Positions 1 to 13,800 of a DNA stretch of 64,000 nucleotides are shown one piece after another. Positions within the stretch are counted from its first letter, which is position 1, and every line of letters begins with the position of its first letter. The stretch is from contig CM063247.1 of NCBI GenBank assembly GCA_032158295.1, positions 17,090,009-17,154,008 of the forward strand, read 5' to 3'. The position numbers and the translations under genes were made by a program. The stretch is from Pycnopodia helianthoides. Its lineage: Eukaryota > Echinodermata > Asteroidea > Forcipulatida > Asteriidae. Under the pieces are notes generated by a model. That model worked only from the letters and a program-made list of their open reading frames with translations, was not told the origin of the DNA and ran no database searches.

Positions 1-961
1 GAATCATCACATGGCCGTCTCAAACACTCTCCATAGTATATATCAAAACCCTCATCACACACTGTGAAGGAAAAGAATAGTCACCAAAGAGTTGACATTG
101 GAACAGAACATAGTCCATCTTTCAACATTGACAATATTCTCTCATTTGTATGAATACAGAGCACTCATTATTTGTTTAACCCTCCTACTGTCAGTGACTC
201 TTGGCAACATTTTCCAGTGAGTTGACCAACCATTTGAAACCATTCGACTGCCAAGGTTGTGTACGGTGGCACAACTGTGTACAGAACTAACTGTGTACTG
301 TGTACATGCATTCCCTCATGGTATCATTTTTCAGGCTGGCATAGTTTATCTATCATTCAAAACAACTTGAATGGTATTGAATGGTCAGACAGCAAGAGGG
401 TTAATATAACATGAAAGTGAATTAACACATAAGTAATAAATCTTTGTCATTTGATCGGAATATAAAACTATAAAACTAAACAAACCGTACAAGGTTGTAT
501 TCTGGCATCCACTTTGAGAGTGTTTTGTGCTGCTGTATTCAACCAGTGTGCAATAGTCTATCGTGCAGTAGTACAACAAGAATGGGACCAACATGCACAG
601 CTTATGACAAAGGCCATGTAATGGTTTGATTAGTGAATGCCATGTGACCTACAATCCTCCAATCAAATGACAAGGATCCACTTAGGTGTTATATAAATCA
701 TCATAATAGTAAGTACCAAATACATAGAGACAGAAGTAATTGATTAAAACTACTAACAATTATTATCAGGTAAAATAATTTCCAAAGTAGCTTTCTAAAG
801 TACATGTAAATTTCAAATTATTCCCCCTCCTCTTTCAATTTTTTAAAATAAATTCATGCAGGTAAACTTTCAGTATTTTTGTAAAGGTTTTAATTAGAAG
901 GGTGTTTTTTCCGGCTATTATTATGGTTATTAAAACTCAAGTTTGACTTGATCAGACTTAC
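1..961. other. Convertase intron 23, partial; nothing recognised
   Basis: AT-rich intronic sequence downstream of exon 23. I see no Cys-rich exon, RNA gene or clear repeat. Confidence 0.5.
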
Positions 962-1059
962 CCTGACACTCTCCCCACTCATTGCAATCTTTGCAATTCA
1001 GTGGGCACTTTCTATCTTCAGCTATGCACTGGTTAGAATCCCAGTCGTCAACATAACCC
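962..1059 (-). CDS. PCSK5: Convertase exon 23: partial FU repeat 16, last exon in the window
   Basis: Reads [12 protein letters not shown] and [15 protein letters not shown], with a clean CAG acceptor and GTAAGT donor, in frame with exon 22. The donor shows the gene continues beyond the left edge. Confidence 0.82.
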
Positions 1060-4000
1060 CTGGAAAATACAACAAACAACATTTTGTTTTCATAACGTTC
1101 TTTCTGCATTTATACTTTAGCTTCTTTTTTCTTGGATTTTAGTGTTTACATTTGTACAACTTTATGGGATCCAGTTATGGATGAAAGGACAAAGTTGAAT
1201 CACAAAACATTGGTATGATTGTACAACAACCAATATGCTGAAAATGGGTCGCCTAGACATGGTCTGTTATATTTAAGAGGATTTATAAAGACTGTCTGTA
1301 AGGACAACCTAGATGTTTGAACAAAACATGGCTATATGTGTGTATTAGTTATATGCTCCTGTCTTTCAGGGTGAAGAGAGATCATTGAAAAAAAACCTGA
1401 TTGATCACAGAATGGATAAATGTACTGAAACAAAACTACAAAGTTTGTTTGATAAGTTGTATATTAGTTTGTCCCTTTAAGTTTGAATTATTGGCAGAGC
1501 CCTCTGTTGGTCACCTTTACACATGTTGAGTTGACATAGTTTTGATTTACACGTAATGCAAGATCACAGAGAACCACTTTTATTGTTACTAATGTGGTCC
1601 TTATGGTTTTTGAGGCATTGCATGGTGAGGTATAAATGTATATTCGGTTTGCAGTAACACCATGTGTAAAATTATCTACTTTGCTGTGTAGATTTTGTTC
1701 TTTAGAAAACTTTGTCTTGCTATTTGTTCTACTACCGCGGAGTAGATTTTTGGAATTCGGGAGACTTCTCAGTTCTGAAAAGAACTGTCCTTCTTATTAA
1801 CTACTACCTGGGCGGGAGGTAGAAAATCGGCATGTACTACTACTTTAGCTTTGTGGATCGGGGGACTTCTCGTAATTAACTGCACTGCCGCGGAGTGAGT
1901 TATTTTTGGTCTCAACGTTTGAACTAGCTTGCTCTAGTCATCATCAGGAGACTGAAGAGTGTAAGACATGAGGTTTCAGAGTAGAGTCAGTCACTGCTCT
2001 GATTGGTTCTTCTGAAAGGAGAACTGTGATTGTGGTCTGTTCTCCTTGGTCGTGTTAAATGGAGCCTTTGTGGTTAACCCAATTACCCAGCTTGCCAACT
2101 AGCTCACTGGAAAGTATTATGGAGATCCAAGTTCTTCTCTAATGGAAATTTCCGTTCAGATTTGTCACATTTATAAAAACTACAGGCAGCATGGTCCGGT
2201 GTGGACTCTACGAATGGGAGTGGTGGTGGATGGACCATTTTGTTCGTTTCAGAATCAAAATTAATTTGTAAGAGGACTAGGCCCTATGTCTTTTAAATTT
2301 ATTAGTGGTAAACTTTCCTTTTTGTTGCCATTTAATAACTGGTGGCTGACCCCTAATTTTGCAGTTTTATAGACAAGAACATTGTTGGAGGTGGCAGACT
2401 TACTCTGGACAGCTGGGTACACACTGTTCCCTGAAGAGGAACGTGTTGTCTTTGCAGCTGACACACTGGGAGTAAGACTGGTAACAATCCAGACACTGAA
2501 AGGAACACAACTGACATGTGTTGCTGATATCCCCAGGTTCTCCTTCTTCCAACTCATAGTAACCCTCAGGGCAACGGTCAACACAGTACACACCATCTTC
2601 TTTGGACAGGAAGTACATGTCTGTCAAGGGAGAAATATAATAATAATAATAATAACTGTATTTATAAAGCGCCTTTTGCCAAAGGATACAAGGCGCTGAT
2701 ATTTTTACCTGCCATGTGTGTGGAGCTACGTTTTTGAAGTATAAGACCTATGCATTTATAGCACCATGTAATGGTTTACAAGGTGCTGTGGCGCAATATG
2801 CTGCCAATCAAACCAGGAACACCGGGGCGAACCCCTTCTCTTTACGATAAGTGCACTGGGTTATTTTACGTGCATTACACAACACACGGGACCAACGGCT
2901 TTACGTCCCATCCGAAGGATGAAGCAATAATGGTTAAGTGTCTTGCTTAAGGACACAAGTGTCACGACCGGGACTCGAACCCACACTCTGCTGATCAGAA
3001 ACATCAGAGCTTGAGTCCGGTGTTCTTATCCGCTTGGCCACGACACGCCACAAAGCATATGACACCTTAAGAATTTCAAATTTCAAAAACTGATGCAGAG
3101 AACAATTCTGTTGGGCGGAAATGGGTTACCAGTCAAAATGCAATGTTACTTATATGATTTGTCACAGGTTTCCAACCTTTTTGTTCAGAAATATTTGCTG
3201 TTGCCAGCTTTCTGCTATTTTGTTACTACACCAGCACATTTGAGTGCTAAGCATTCAATGATTATTGGGGTCGACTCAAATTTGCTGGTGTAGTAGCAAG
3301 AAGCTGGTTCACAGTGCAGAGAACCACCGAGGCTTCTTTCATACCATCTTCACAGTCCATGCAGCTTTCTGCCCCTTCCTGCACGCAGGTTTTACAGCTT
3401 GCATGACATGGTTGGCACATGTTAGCCATGTAGTTTGGATAGTAGCCTGGAACACACTCCTCCAGGCATTGTTGCTCCTGATCAAGGAAGTGGTCAAAGT
3501 CACATGTCTGACAGTCAGTGTGTAATGGACCTGTGCATGTCAGACAGCTGTCATGGCAGTCATCGCAATTACCATCTGTAAAGACAAACAAATATGAAAC
3601 GAAACTGAATGAAATATATACTAACACAAAGGGGACAGAATCAATTCGAAATAGTTAAATGATCTAGGTTCAGCTGGTGAATTGCTAAATGTTCTTTTGA
3701 AATTATATTGCACTAGGCATATCCATTACAAATAAAGTTGCCATCATTAATTACAATTTGATTAGCACAACTTGAAAATTCTACCTTGTAATCAACAAGT
3801 TTAAACAAACAGACAAACACTCTTCAAGAATCTATCACTAACTCATATTTGATCCCTACACAATTTTGCAAAGATATACAACTTACTAGCATTGCTGTAG
3901 GTACGAGGTGCACATTCTGATATACAGCTTCCATGATCCAATGTTAGATCAACTGGGCATGATATACAGTCTGTACGGAAAGGTCCACTGCAGGTCTGAC

Positions 4001-7000
4001 AAGATGGGAAACAAGCCATGCATGCTTGCTCCCCAAGGTCTCCATAACTACCATCCATGCAAGATTCAACACAATGATTATCTAGCAGAAAGGAAAGGAC
4101 AGTACAATCAAATAATAAGAATGGTTTTCCCGTACTGCTTATCTGCAATAGTTATTAAACTTAAGCCACACACTGTAAACCACTATGTTTACATTATTTA
4201 CAGTCCTACACAAACCTTTTGACACAGTTCAATAAAAACCAGAACATCAACCCCAGACCTCCACCCCCCCCCTACCTCATACTCCTTTTAAATAAGTAAT
4301 TACATCAGGCATTCCTACCTTTCCCACAAGTTGAGTTAACCCTGAAATAACACAATGATCAAAACGTCAATTTTTTTGACATCAACTCTGACTGGAGTTA
4401 CTTACTTTCCCAGAATAAGACTGGAGTACAAGTCTCACAGGCGCTCTGGCCCGGCCCGCTGCAAGACTGACAGCTTTCATGACATTCCTTGCACATCCGG
4501 TCGGATTTGTCAGCATAGGTTGAGTATGGGCAGTGAGCATCACAAGTGTTGTCACTGTGAAGAAACTCCTCTTCGGGACATGTCCGACAGTTCTGGTTTA
4601 ACGGTCCATCACACGTCTGACAAGACGGATGACATAACTGACACTCAGCTATTTAAATGAATCAAAAAGGAGAAAACATAATAATAATAATAATAATATG
4701 AATTTATAATGCGCACTTCTCCAGAAAACCGATCAAGGCGCCTACACAAAAGGAAATACTTCACAAAACGGATATAAATTGTAGTTAATATAAAGCCATG
4801 AAAGTCTATGTAAACAAGTGTGACTTCAGTTCCCTCTTGAAGTTGTCGAGTGATGTTGTTTTGCGAAGTGTGACAGGAACCCTAACATTATTAAAGGCAC
4901 TGGACACTATTGGGAATTACTCAAAATAATTGTTAGCATAAAAACTTACTTGGTAACGAGCAATGGAGAGCTGTTGATAGTATAAAACATTGTGAGAAAC
5001 GGCTCCCTCTGAAGTAATGTAGTTTTTGAGAAAGAAGTAATTTCTCAGTAAAATATTTGAATTGATTTTGAGACCTCACGCGTGAGGTCTCGAAATCAAG
5101 CATCTGAAAGCACACTTCGTGTGACCAGGGTGTTTTTTCTTCCATTATTATCTTGCAACTTCGACGACCAATTGAGTTCAAATTTTCACAGGTTTATTAT
5201 TTTGTGCATATGTTGAGATAAACCAAGTGAGAAGACTGGTCTTTGACAATTACCAAAGGTGTCCAGTGTCTTTAAGGACTTCTTCATGAGATGTTAGGTA
5301 ATGTATTTCTCAAGTCCATAAATTAATATAATGCAGAAAATATTGCTTAACACATTTGTTTGCTGTGTACAAATTTGTGCTTGAAGTCACAGGCTAAGTA
5401 CATAAACAAAAACTGTCCTTATTACTGAATCTAACAGCATATAGTACAAACTTGACCCAAACCTGTGCCGTCTGGTCAAGTTGTATTCTTTCTCTCAAGA
5501 CAAGTATAGTTGCTTTGGCTATTCAGAAGTAAATAAACCTAACTTGTAAATCTTAAAATTAAACAAAATTGAAAGTGGGATGTTTGTTATGGATGGGATA
5601 GAATTGAATGCTTGATTTGGCTTACATATGTCCTCATCTTGGAAGTATCTTTCAGGACAGCTGTCAACACAATCTGCATTATACAGGTATTTGCCCTCAC
5701 TGCAAGAGCTGCAGTTTAAGTTAGAATTTTCTGTACATTTCTTGCACTTAGAATCGCACTCTCTGTTGTCATCCTCAACGCAGGAACCGCCAGAGTTTGG
5801 ACCAGTAAAGCCTTCATAGCATTTGGTGCAATCATCTACATTTGGTCCTGTACAGGTTTCACATGTCTCGTCACATTCTTCACACCTAAGGGTTGAGTCA
5901 TCTTTGTAGCGATCTAACGGGCAAAATGGGACACAGGCCCCCTCTAAAAGATAGCGAGTATCACTGTCATCTGTCAACAAGAGAACATGACATTACAATT
6001 AGTTCAGCCCTTAAATAACCTTATTATAAGACTCTACACGGAGTAGAGTTGGGACCTTTAACCAGTTAACTGTTTAACTGTAAATAAACTTTGAAATCCG
6101 TTTCAAATGTTTGTTAACATTTAAGCAATGCCGGCAGTAAAAAAACTTCCTTTTCTTTAAAATGTTAGCCCCAGACACTATCAAGGGAATGATTGACATC
6201 CCTTTTGTTGGTCCAAATCTGCTTATCTTAACCCCGTACAGGTTGTGATACATTATTTTCAAACCCCTACAATTTGTTTTACATTTTGCTTAACATTTTG
6301 CTTTGTTTGCCACAAAATGCTACACCAACAAAAAGGATACGCCCATACTGTGGTGTTGTGACCATCAAGACTGGGCTAAATGTTCTATTTTCAATTTTGG
6401 AAAGTGTGTTGACATCTGCTGTTCCTCCTTAACAGGTAGCCTCCAAATACACACAGATAATAGAGAGCCGGCACCAATGACCGCAATGGAATCGATAGAA
6501 ATGGTTAAATGGAAATCATAAGTTCCATTTACCCATTTAGGAAAATAAACGCAGACGCACAACCCTAACTCTAAGCATTTGAACTCTATTGGAGAAATAA
6601 GTACCTGCGCTTAAGTATATTAACAAGATTAGATTAAGCGTCTGACCGACCAATATTGCTCAATATCTGTGTGCTGTTTCCTGTAGTGTAGACAATTGGC
6701 TAGCTTTGATATCATGGGCCAAGTAATTTTCAGTATGATATCATGATATTTTATCTTTTAGTTCCTCCAACCGAAACCCCTGTTTATGTTTTTATAAAAA
6801 ATCAATTTTCTAGTTTTTATTTTTGTTGTTCTTTTTCCTTTGCACTGGTGGGGGAGGGGGGAGGGAGGGGGTGCGAAAATGGGTAAGCTTTTGTACCTTG
6901 TTGAAGGCAAGTGGTGCAGTCCTGTGGACCTCCTCCAGTGCAGGTCTTACACATTGCATGACATGACAGACATCTGCCCTCATGCTCATAGTTCCTGGAA

Positions 7001-10000
7001 CCACAGCCCTGCTCACAGTTTCCTTCCTTCAAAACACTAAAGACCAATGGAACATAAAGTGGGATCAATTGAAGACAGAACATGGGTGCTTACAAATACT
7101 TCCTTTGAAATCATCGTACTGCCTCCTGACATCCATCTTGGTTTTTAATGCATGTGGATTCCATTAGCTTTTTAGTCCCTACCTGAATGCAGGAGTTTTC
7201 CCCAGCTGGGATTTTCCTCCCACATCTAAACCTTGAATCGCTTTACAGGTATGTCCAAGCGTACATGATTTCCAAATTATCAATATGTCTTTGGCCAATA
7301 TGGCCGACTTAAACTTCAAAGATTTTCTTGCCAGGAGCAGTCTTCAATCCATCAAATACTCCACTCTACGGTAACTCAACATACAAATATGATTAGCATA
7401 CCTGGCCTCATGTGTGGCTAATTTGGGACCACATTAACAAATCCGTCATATTCAAGCAAAACTATGCACTGTGTTTTAGTGTATTTATAGAGTGTAATTA
7501 AGACTGTAATATCATTTTTAAAACACTTACAATTCTGATTGACACTTGATACAAGTGCTGGCATCACTGCAATGGTCACAGTCCTGAGGGCACAGATAAC
7601 AGTACCCATTCTGTTTTCTGAAGTATCCTTTCTCACAATTCCTCACACAAGTGTTCTCATCATTGAGTATGAAGGGGTCATCACACTCCAAGCACTCATG
7701 TGAAGACGGACCATCACAGTTCTTACACGACACATGGCACCTATCAACACAAAAGTAAACAAACATTTTGTTCAGCATAGTTTACTGTTTGTCAACATTA
7801 ATTTGAAATGCAAAAACTAAAGGCAGGGGATACTTTTGGTAATTACTCAAGAAATCTATTACCATAAAAACTGACTTGGTAAGGAGAATCTGAGAGCTAC
7901 TGATAGTATCAAACATTGTGAGAAACAACTCCCTCTGAAGTAATACAGTTTTTGAGAAAGAGGTAATTTCTCACTAAAATATTTGAACCTGAATTCGAAA
8001 GCACCCAGTTCTATGCAACAAGTGTGTTTTTTCTTTCATTATTTTCTTGAAACTTCGATGACCAATTGAGCCCAAATTTTCACAGGCTTGTTATTTGTGT
8101 GCATGTTGGGATACAGCAGGTGAGGATACTGGTCTGTCACAATTACCAAGAGTATACCCTGTCTTTAAGATTGATGACCAAAGGTCCGTTACTGCTGTAT
8201 TTAAACGAAGGATTGCAAAATTAAACAATAACTCAGAGTTTCCCAAGAAGATACAACATGGTATTGTTGTTGTGCTGTATATTCTTCTTCTTCTTCTCCA
8301 GACATGTTGAAGCATAACTTGAAAACTATGGCAACTCTGGAATGATTAACTAATCCATTCCACTCAGTTACTAATCCACTTCACATTTTAATAACATCCT
8401 GTTTTCACAGTTTAGTACTCCTTTTGAATGGTTTAAAATCCTTATGCATGGTTTAGTAATCCGTTTTAAAAGTATAGTACTCCAGTCAAACGGTTCAGTG
8501 ATAAGTTATTTGTTCAAACCGTTTAGTAATCCATTCGAAGGAATTACTGATATGTTCAAATGGTTCATGAATCCATTAGAATGAAATAGCCAAGTCATAA
8601 TAAAGGGCAACATGTGTACGGGCTGGTAAACACCCGTATTTACTTTGATATCTAGTTGGATGTTGTATTCTTCCCTTTAAGTTATATCGTAATAGAAGGC
8701 CCTGCCTGCATGCTATAAACCCAAACATTAGATGATTCAAGATGAATTGATTGTACAAAGCTCTTCGTTGTAATCTTCCCTTACTTTAAGCATTCCTTTG
8801 TGTCAGGGCTCGGTCTCAAGAAGCTTCCATCTCCACATTCTGAATCCGCAATACAGGTCCTGTCCTGAAGTGCAAAACCTGGGACACAAGACAGGCAATC
8901 CTGTATGCCATCCCCGCTGCATGTGTAGCATTTGTTGCTGCACTCCTGGCACTGGTTGTCACTGTTAAGGTACTCATTGATTGAGCAGGACAGCTGGCAG
9001 GTATTGTGGATGGTGAGCACAGCACCGGGCTCACATGTCTCACAGTATGTGGCGGTATCTTCACATCTGCTGCACAAAGGGGCACACGGCATGCACTTCT
9101 TAGTTCCAATATCTGAGTGAGAGAGAAAATCAGCCAGAATGACTATCAGTGTATGGTAGTAATGAGAGGAAGAAGGATTCAGCCAGAATGACCATCTGTG
9201 TATGGTAGTAATGAGAAGAAGAAGGATTCAGCCAGAATGACCATCTATGTATGGTAGTAATGAGAGGAAGAAGGATTCAGCCAGAATGACTATCAGTGTA
9301 TGGTAGTAATGAGAAGAAGGATTCAGCCAGAATGACCATCTGTGTATGGTAGTAATGAGAGGAAGAAGGATTCAGCCAGAATGACCATCTGTGTATGGTA
9401 GTAATGAGAGGAAGAAGGATTCAGCCAGAATGACCATCAGTGTATGGTAGTAATGAGAGGAAGAAGGATTCAGCCAGAATGACCATCTGTGTATGGTAGT
9501 AATGAGAAGAAGAAGGATTCAGCCAGAATGACCATCTATGTATGGTAGTAATGAGAGGAAGAAGGATTCAGCCAGAATGACTATCAGTGTATGGTAGTAA
9601 TGAGAAGAAGGATTCAGCCAGAATGACCATCTGTGTATGGTAGTAATGAGAGGAAGAAGGATTCAGCCAGAATGACCATCTGTGTATGGTAGTAATGAGA
9701 GGAAGAAGGATTCAGCCAGAATGACCATCTGTGTATGGTAGTAATGAGAAGAAGAAGGATTCAGCCAGAATGACCATCTGTGAATGGTAGTAATGAGAGG
9801 AAGAAGGATTCAGCCAGAATGACCATCTGTGTATGGTAGTAATGAGAAGAAGAAGGATTCAGCCAGAATGACCATCTGTGTATGGTAGTAATGAGAGGAA
9901 GAAGGATTCAGCCAGAATGACTATCAGTGTATGGTAGTAATGAGAAGAAGAAGGATTCAGCCAGAATGACCATCTGTGTATGGTAGTAATGAGAAGAAGA

Positions 10001-10816
10001 AGGATTCAGCCAGAATGACTATCAGTGTATGGTAGTAATGAGAGGAAGAAGGATTCAGCCAGAATGACCATCTGTGTATGGTAGTAATGAGAAGAAGAAG
10101 GATTCAGCCAGAATGACCATCTGTGTATGGTAGTAATGAGAGGAAGAAGGATTCAGCCAGAATGACCATCTGTGTATGGTAGTAATGAGAGGAAGAAGGA
10201 TTCAGCCAGAATGACTATCAGTGTATGGTAGTAATGAGAAGAAGAAGGATTCAGCCAGAATGACCATCTGTGTACGGTAGTAATGAGAGGAAGAAGGATT
10301 CAGCCAGAATGACCATCTGTGTATGGTAGTAATGAGAGGAAGAAGGATTCAGCCAGAATGACTATCAGTGTATGGTAGTAATGAGAAGAAGAAGGATACA
10401 GCCAGAATGACCATCAGTGTATGGTAGTAATGAGAGGAAGAAGGATTCAGCCAGAATGACCATCTGTGTATGGTAGTAATGAGAGGAAGAATGATTCAGC
10501 CAGAATGACCATCTGTGTATGGTAGTAATGAGAGGAAGAAGGATTCAGCCAGAATGACTATCAGTGTATGGTAGTAATGAGAAGAAGAAGGATTCAGCCA
10601 GAATGACCATCTGTGTATGGTAGTAATGAGAGGAAGAAGGATTCAGCCAGAATGACCATCTGTGTATGGTAGTAATGAGAAGAAGGATTCAGCCAGAATG
10701 ACCATCTGTGTATGGTAGTAATGAGAGGAAGAAGGATTCAGCCAGAATGACCATCTGTGTATGGTAGTAATGAGAAGAAGAAGGATTTTCTTGAATCTGA
10801 TTGTTAAATTAAAAGC

Positions 10817-10894
<78 letters not shown>

Positions 10895-13800
10895 TTTCAA
10901 TGTCACATTTAACTTTGGGTTCATATGCAACTATTAACCCTTCTGCTATGTGGTAGATTGTGGAGCCCAACTGGTTTACCATCCCAAACCATTTACAAGC
11001 TTCACTGATCATGCATGGTTGTGAACACTTGGATCCAATGGTAAAGCTATAGAGTGTGTATAAAGCTATGGTGTATCAACCAGCAGGAGGATTAAGCCAG
11101 ATAAAAAAGCCTAATAAAACATCTAAAACTTTGACTTTTTAAGGGAAATTAGTTATTGAGCAATTGTACAGTTTGGATGGTTTCAAGGTTTTATTACTCA
11201 GCCAAAAACACAAGTGATGTATCTATAAAACTCACCTGCGAAGAAGCCATCCTCACATTCCAGAACACACTGGGATGAACTTTCCATCAGGAAGGAGCCA
11301 TCTTGGCATGACAGACAATCCGAGTCACTGGGTCCTACACAGCTCAGACAACTCACTGAACATGTCTTACATTTCTGGTGATAGTTTGGAGGCTCATAGA
11401 ATCCAACTTCAGGGCAGTGTTCCACGCACTCACTGGATTGAAAAAGAAACAAGAAAATGTCACAACAGAACATCATTGTTGAATCCCCGAAATATTCTAA
11501 GTGTGAAAGGTTCACCTTCAGTCAGGGCTCAAAATTAGTGGTTGCCTGGTTGCCAAAAGCGCATAAAATCAGGCATATAAAAAACCCTTCCTTTACTAGT
11601 CCCCTGGACAAGTTAAAAAACCATTCCTAGTCACAATAAATAAGGAGTACGGTGGTAAACTCTCATAAAGAGATTATTTTTTAAGTAAGTATGGTTTGAC
11701 AAGTCTTGATATTTGCCAGATTTGGTAAGCCTGTGATTGTTCCCTACAAACAGTAATAAATAAAACCAATTGAGTTCCGCATTTGTTATTATATTTGGTA
11801 CACATACCCGTAGTGTACATGCATGATGTATACTGTACACGCTAAACAGTTACTTGCAGGACATTCATACCATGCATATCACACATGTACAGTTAATAAC
11901 AGCAGGTCAAAAGTCCAAGCTAACCAACAGTCACCAATGTTGGGATTGGCTATTGATAAATATCCATACTCATAAGAAAGCTTAGATAGACTCCAACTCC
12001 AAGCACATTCATGAGCAAGGCTACTAAAACAATTTTTTTTTTTAATCGCCAATAGAGGGCCTTGTTTTAACATTGCAATGTGGGATAATATTTATTATTT
12101 TCCCAATGTGCGTCGTCTTCATACATGTGGAATTTTCATCGTTAATATTTCATAGTTGAATCGCCAAAATGTTGATGCAAAAGACATTCTGATAAAACCG
12201 ATCCTCAAATCACAAAACCATGGAAATGCTTGATGACTATACTGTTAAGAAAGGGCAGACATTATGCACTACAATCATTCAACATAACATTTTGCCAACT
12301 CCACAACTCTTTCATGCTTCAAACATTCTGTGCATACATGCAGGCTACTGCAAAAACTTCTGGGCTTCTCAAAATTCTGGTTGACTAGTCCGCCCGACGA
12401 GTGAAAAAAAAGGTTAAGGAAAACCCCTGTTGACATATTTAAAATAGGTGTTGGGGATCAGAGACAAAAGTTAACATGTACAGTTGGATTCTGATTATAT
12501 AAGGATGCCCTTACAAATGTTTCTACAATAGACTGTGCAAGTCTCGCACGTATCGGAACGAGAAAACACGTCAAACGAAGAACATATTTTTTTCTGAAAT
12601 CAAATCTGTGTTTTAAATTATATCTAATGACAAAATCTGAACAAAAAAAATACTCAGTAGAATTTTTATAAAATTAGTTTTAGCTTTTATAATAAATACA
12701 CAAATAATGTGTTAATTATTGTTAAGAATAATTAAAGGATGCTTATTTGATCTTAACTTTTTAGAAACCCCTTACGCGGATTCGCGAAGGTCACACCGGC
12801 GTAAAATTAACGCTTGGTGCAGTTTATAGAGGACGCTGACGCTGACGCCTCAACAACCATAGACTGCAATAAAAAGGCCTGGCGTTGCAATTACATCATC
12901 TGGCAATTATCATCGCGCATCCAAAACGAGCGTTTACATAAGTTTTGTTATCGGAGGTGAGCACAAAATTCTAAATTTTTTGCAGTAACCGGAAGCTGAG
13001 GTCAAGTTTAATTCTCGGGTTTTCTTTGTTGTATTGTTGAATTGATTTTACTTTCATATTTTTTATCACTAAGTATTTTATTCCCAACAACATATATAAT
13101 TTTCATAGTCATAAAACTACGTTAAACTAAAATAATTGACGAAACAAAATCTCGTCCACGAAAAACTCCATATGGACCACTATGGTCCCGGAAGTTCGAA
13201 TGACCGCGAGACTTGCACAGTCTATAGTATACACCTTCTTAGGACTTTGTTACCAATGGTAATGTTTGCAGGCAAACAGATGGCACTCTTCAGTAATAAA
13301 ATACACATTTTTATCACAGTGTCTCACTATCCTTAAGACAATTAAGTCAAAATTAGAATGTGAATGTTTTTGCTCCTTGGTAACCAACTGGAACTGGTTG
13401 CCTGTAAATTCCCCTGTGTGTAATGGCCATTTACTTACTCTGTGTTTCTATCTCTGTAGTGTAGGCACTTATAACAGTCACTTGCTAAGGGTCCATCACA
13501 ACCATTGAAGCACTCTCTGTGGCAAGTGCCGATATAATCATTATTCCAATTAAAGGGATTAGCCAAGGAGTGAGAATGGTCAGCTCCATCATCTCCAATA
13601 CTGCCATACATGCCACTGCTGTCTGAACGTGTGCTTTGACGTTTGTGACTCTCAACTCTACTTGGCAGTGTCTCCGTGCCATACAGGGTCAACACCCAAT
13701 TCTGAAAGTGCCCTGATCATTTTGAAAAACAAAATTAAACTAATAAGATTTCAAACATGGCTTGGAATGATAATCAATGCTAAGTATAATACATGGGAAG

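Noticed and set aside
2965..3052. tRNA(Leu) gene on the minus strand
   Set aside because: The A- and B-boxes are present but continue into a SINE body and (TTA)n tail; a second diverged copy lies at 32640-32800.
3262..3344. Convertase exon 21 reading through to a stop as the gene's last exon
   Set aside because: An in-frame donor at 3344 joins perfectly to the next Cys-rich exon at 2620. Read-through remains possible as a minor isoform.
10643..11012. Poly-(Ser-Leu) open frames
   Set aside because: They derive from the (AG)n microsatellite.
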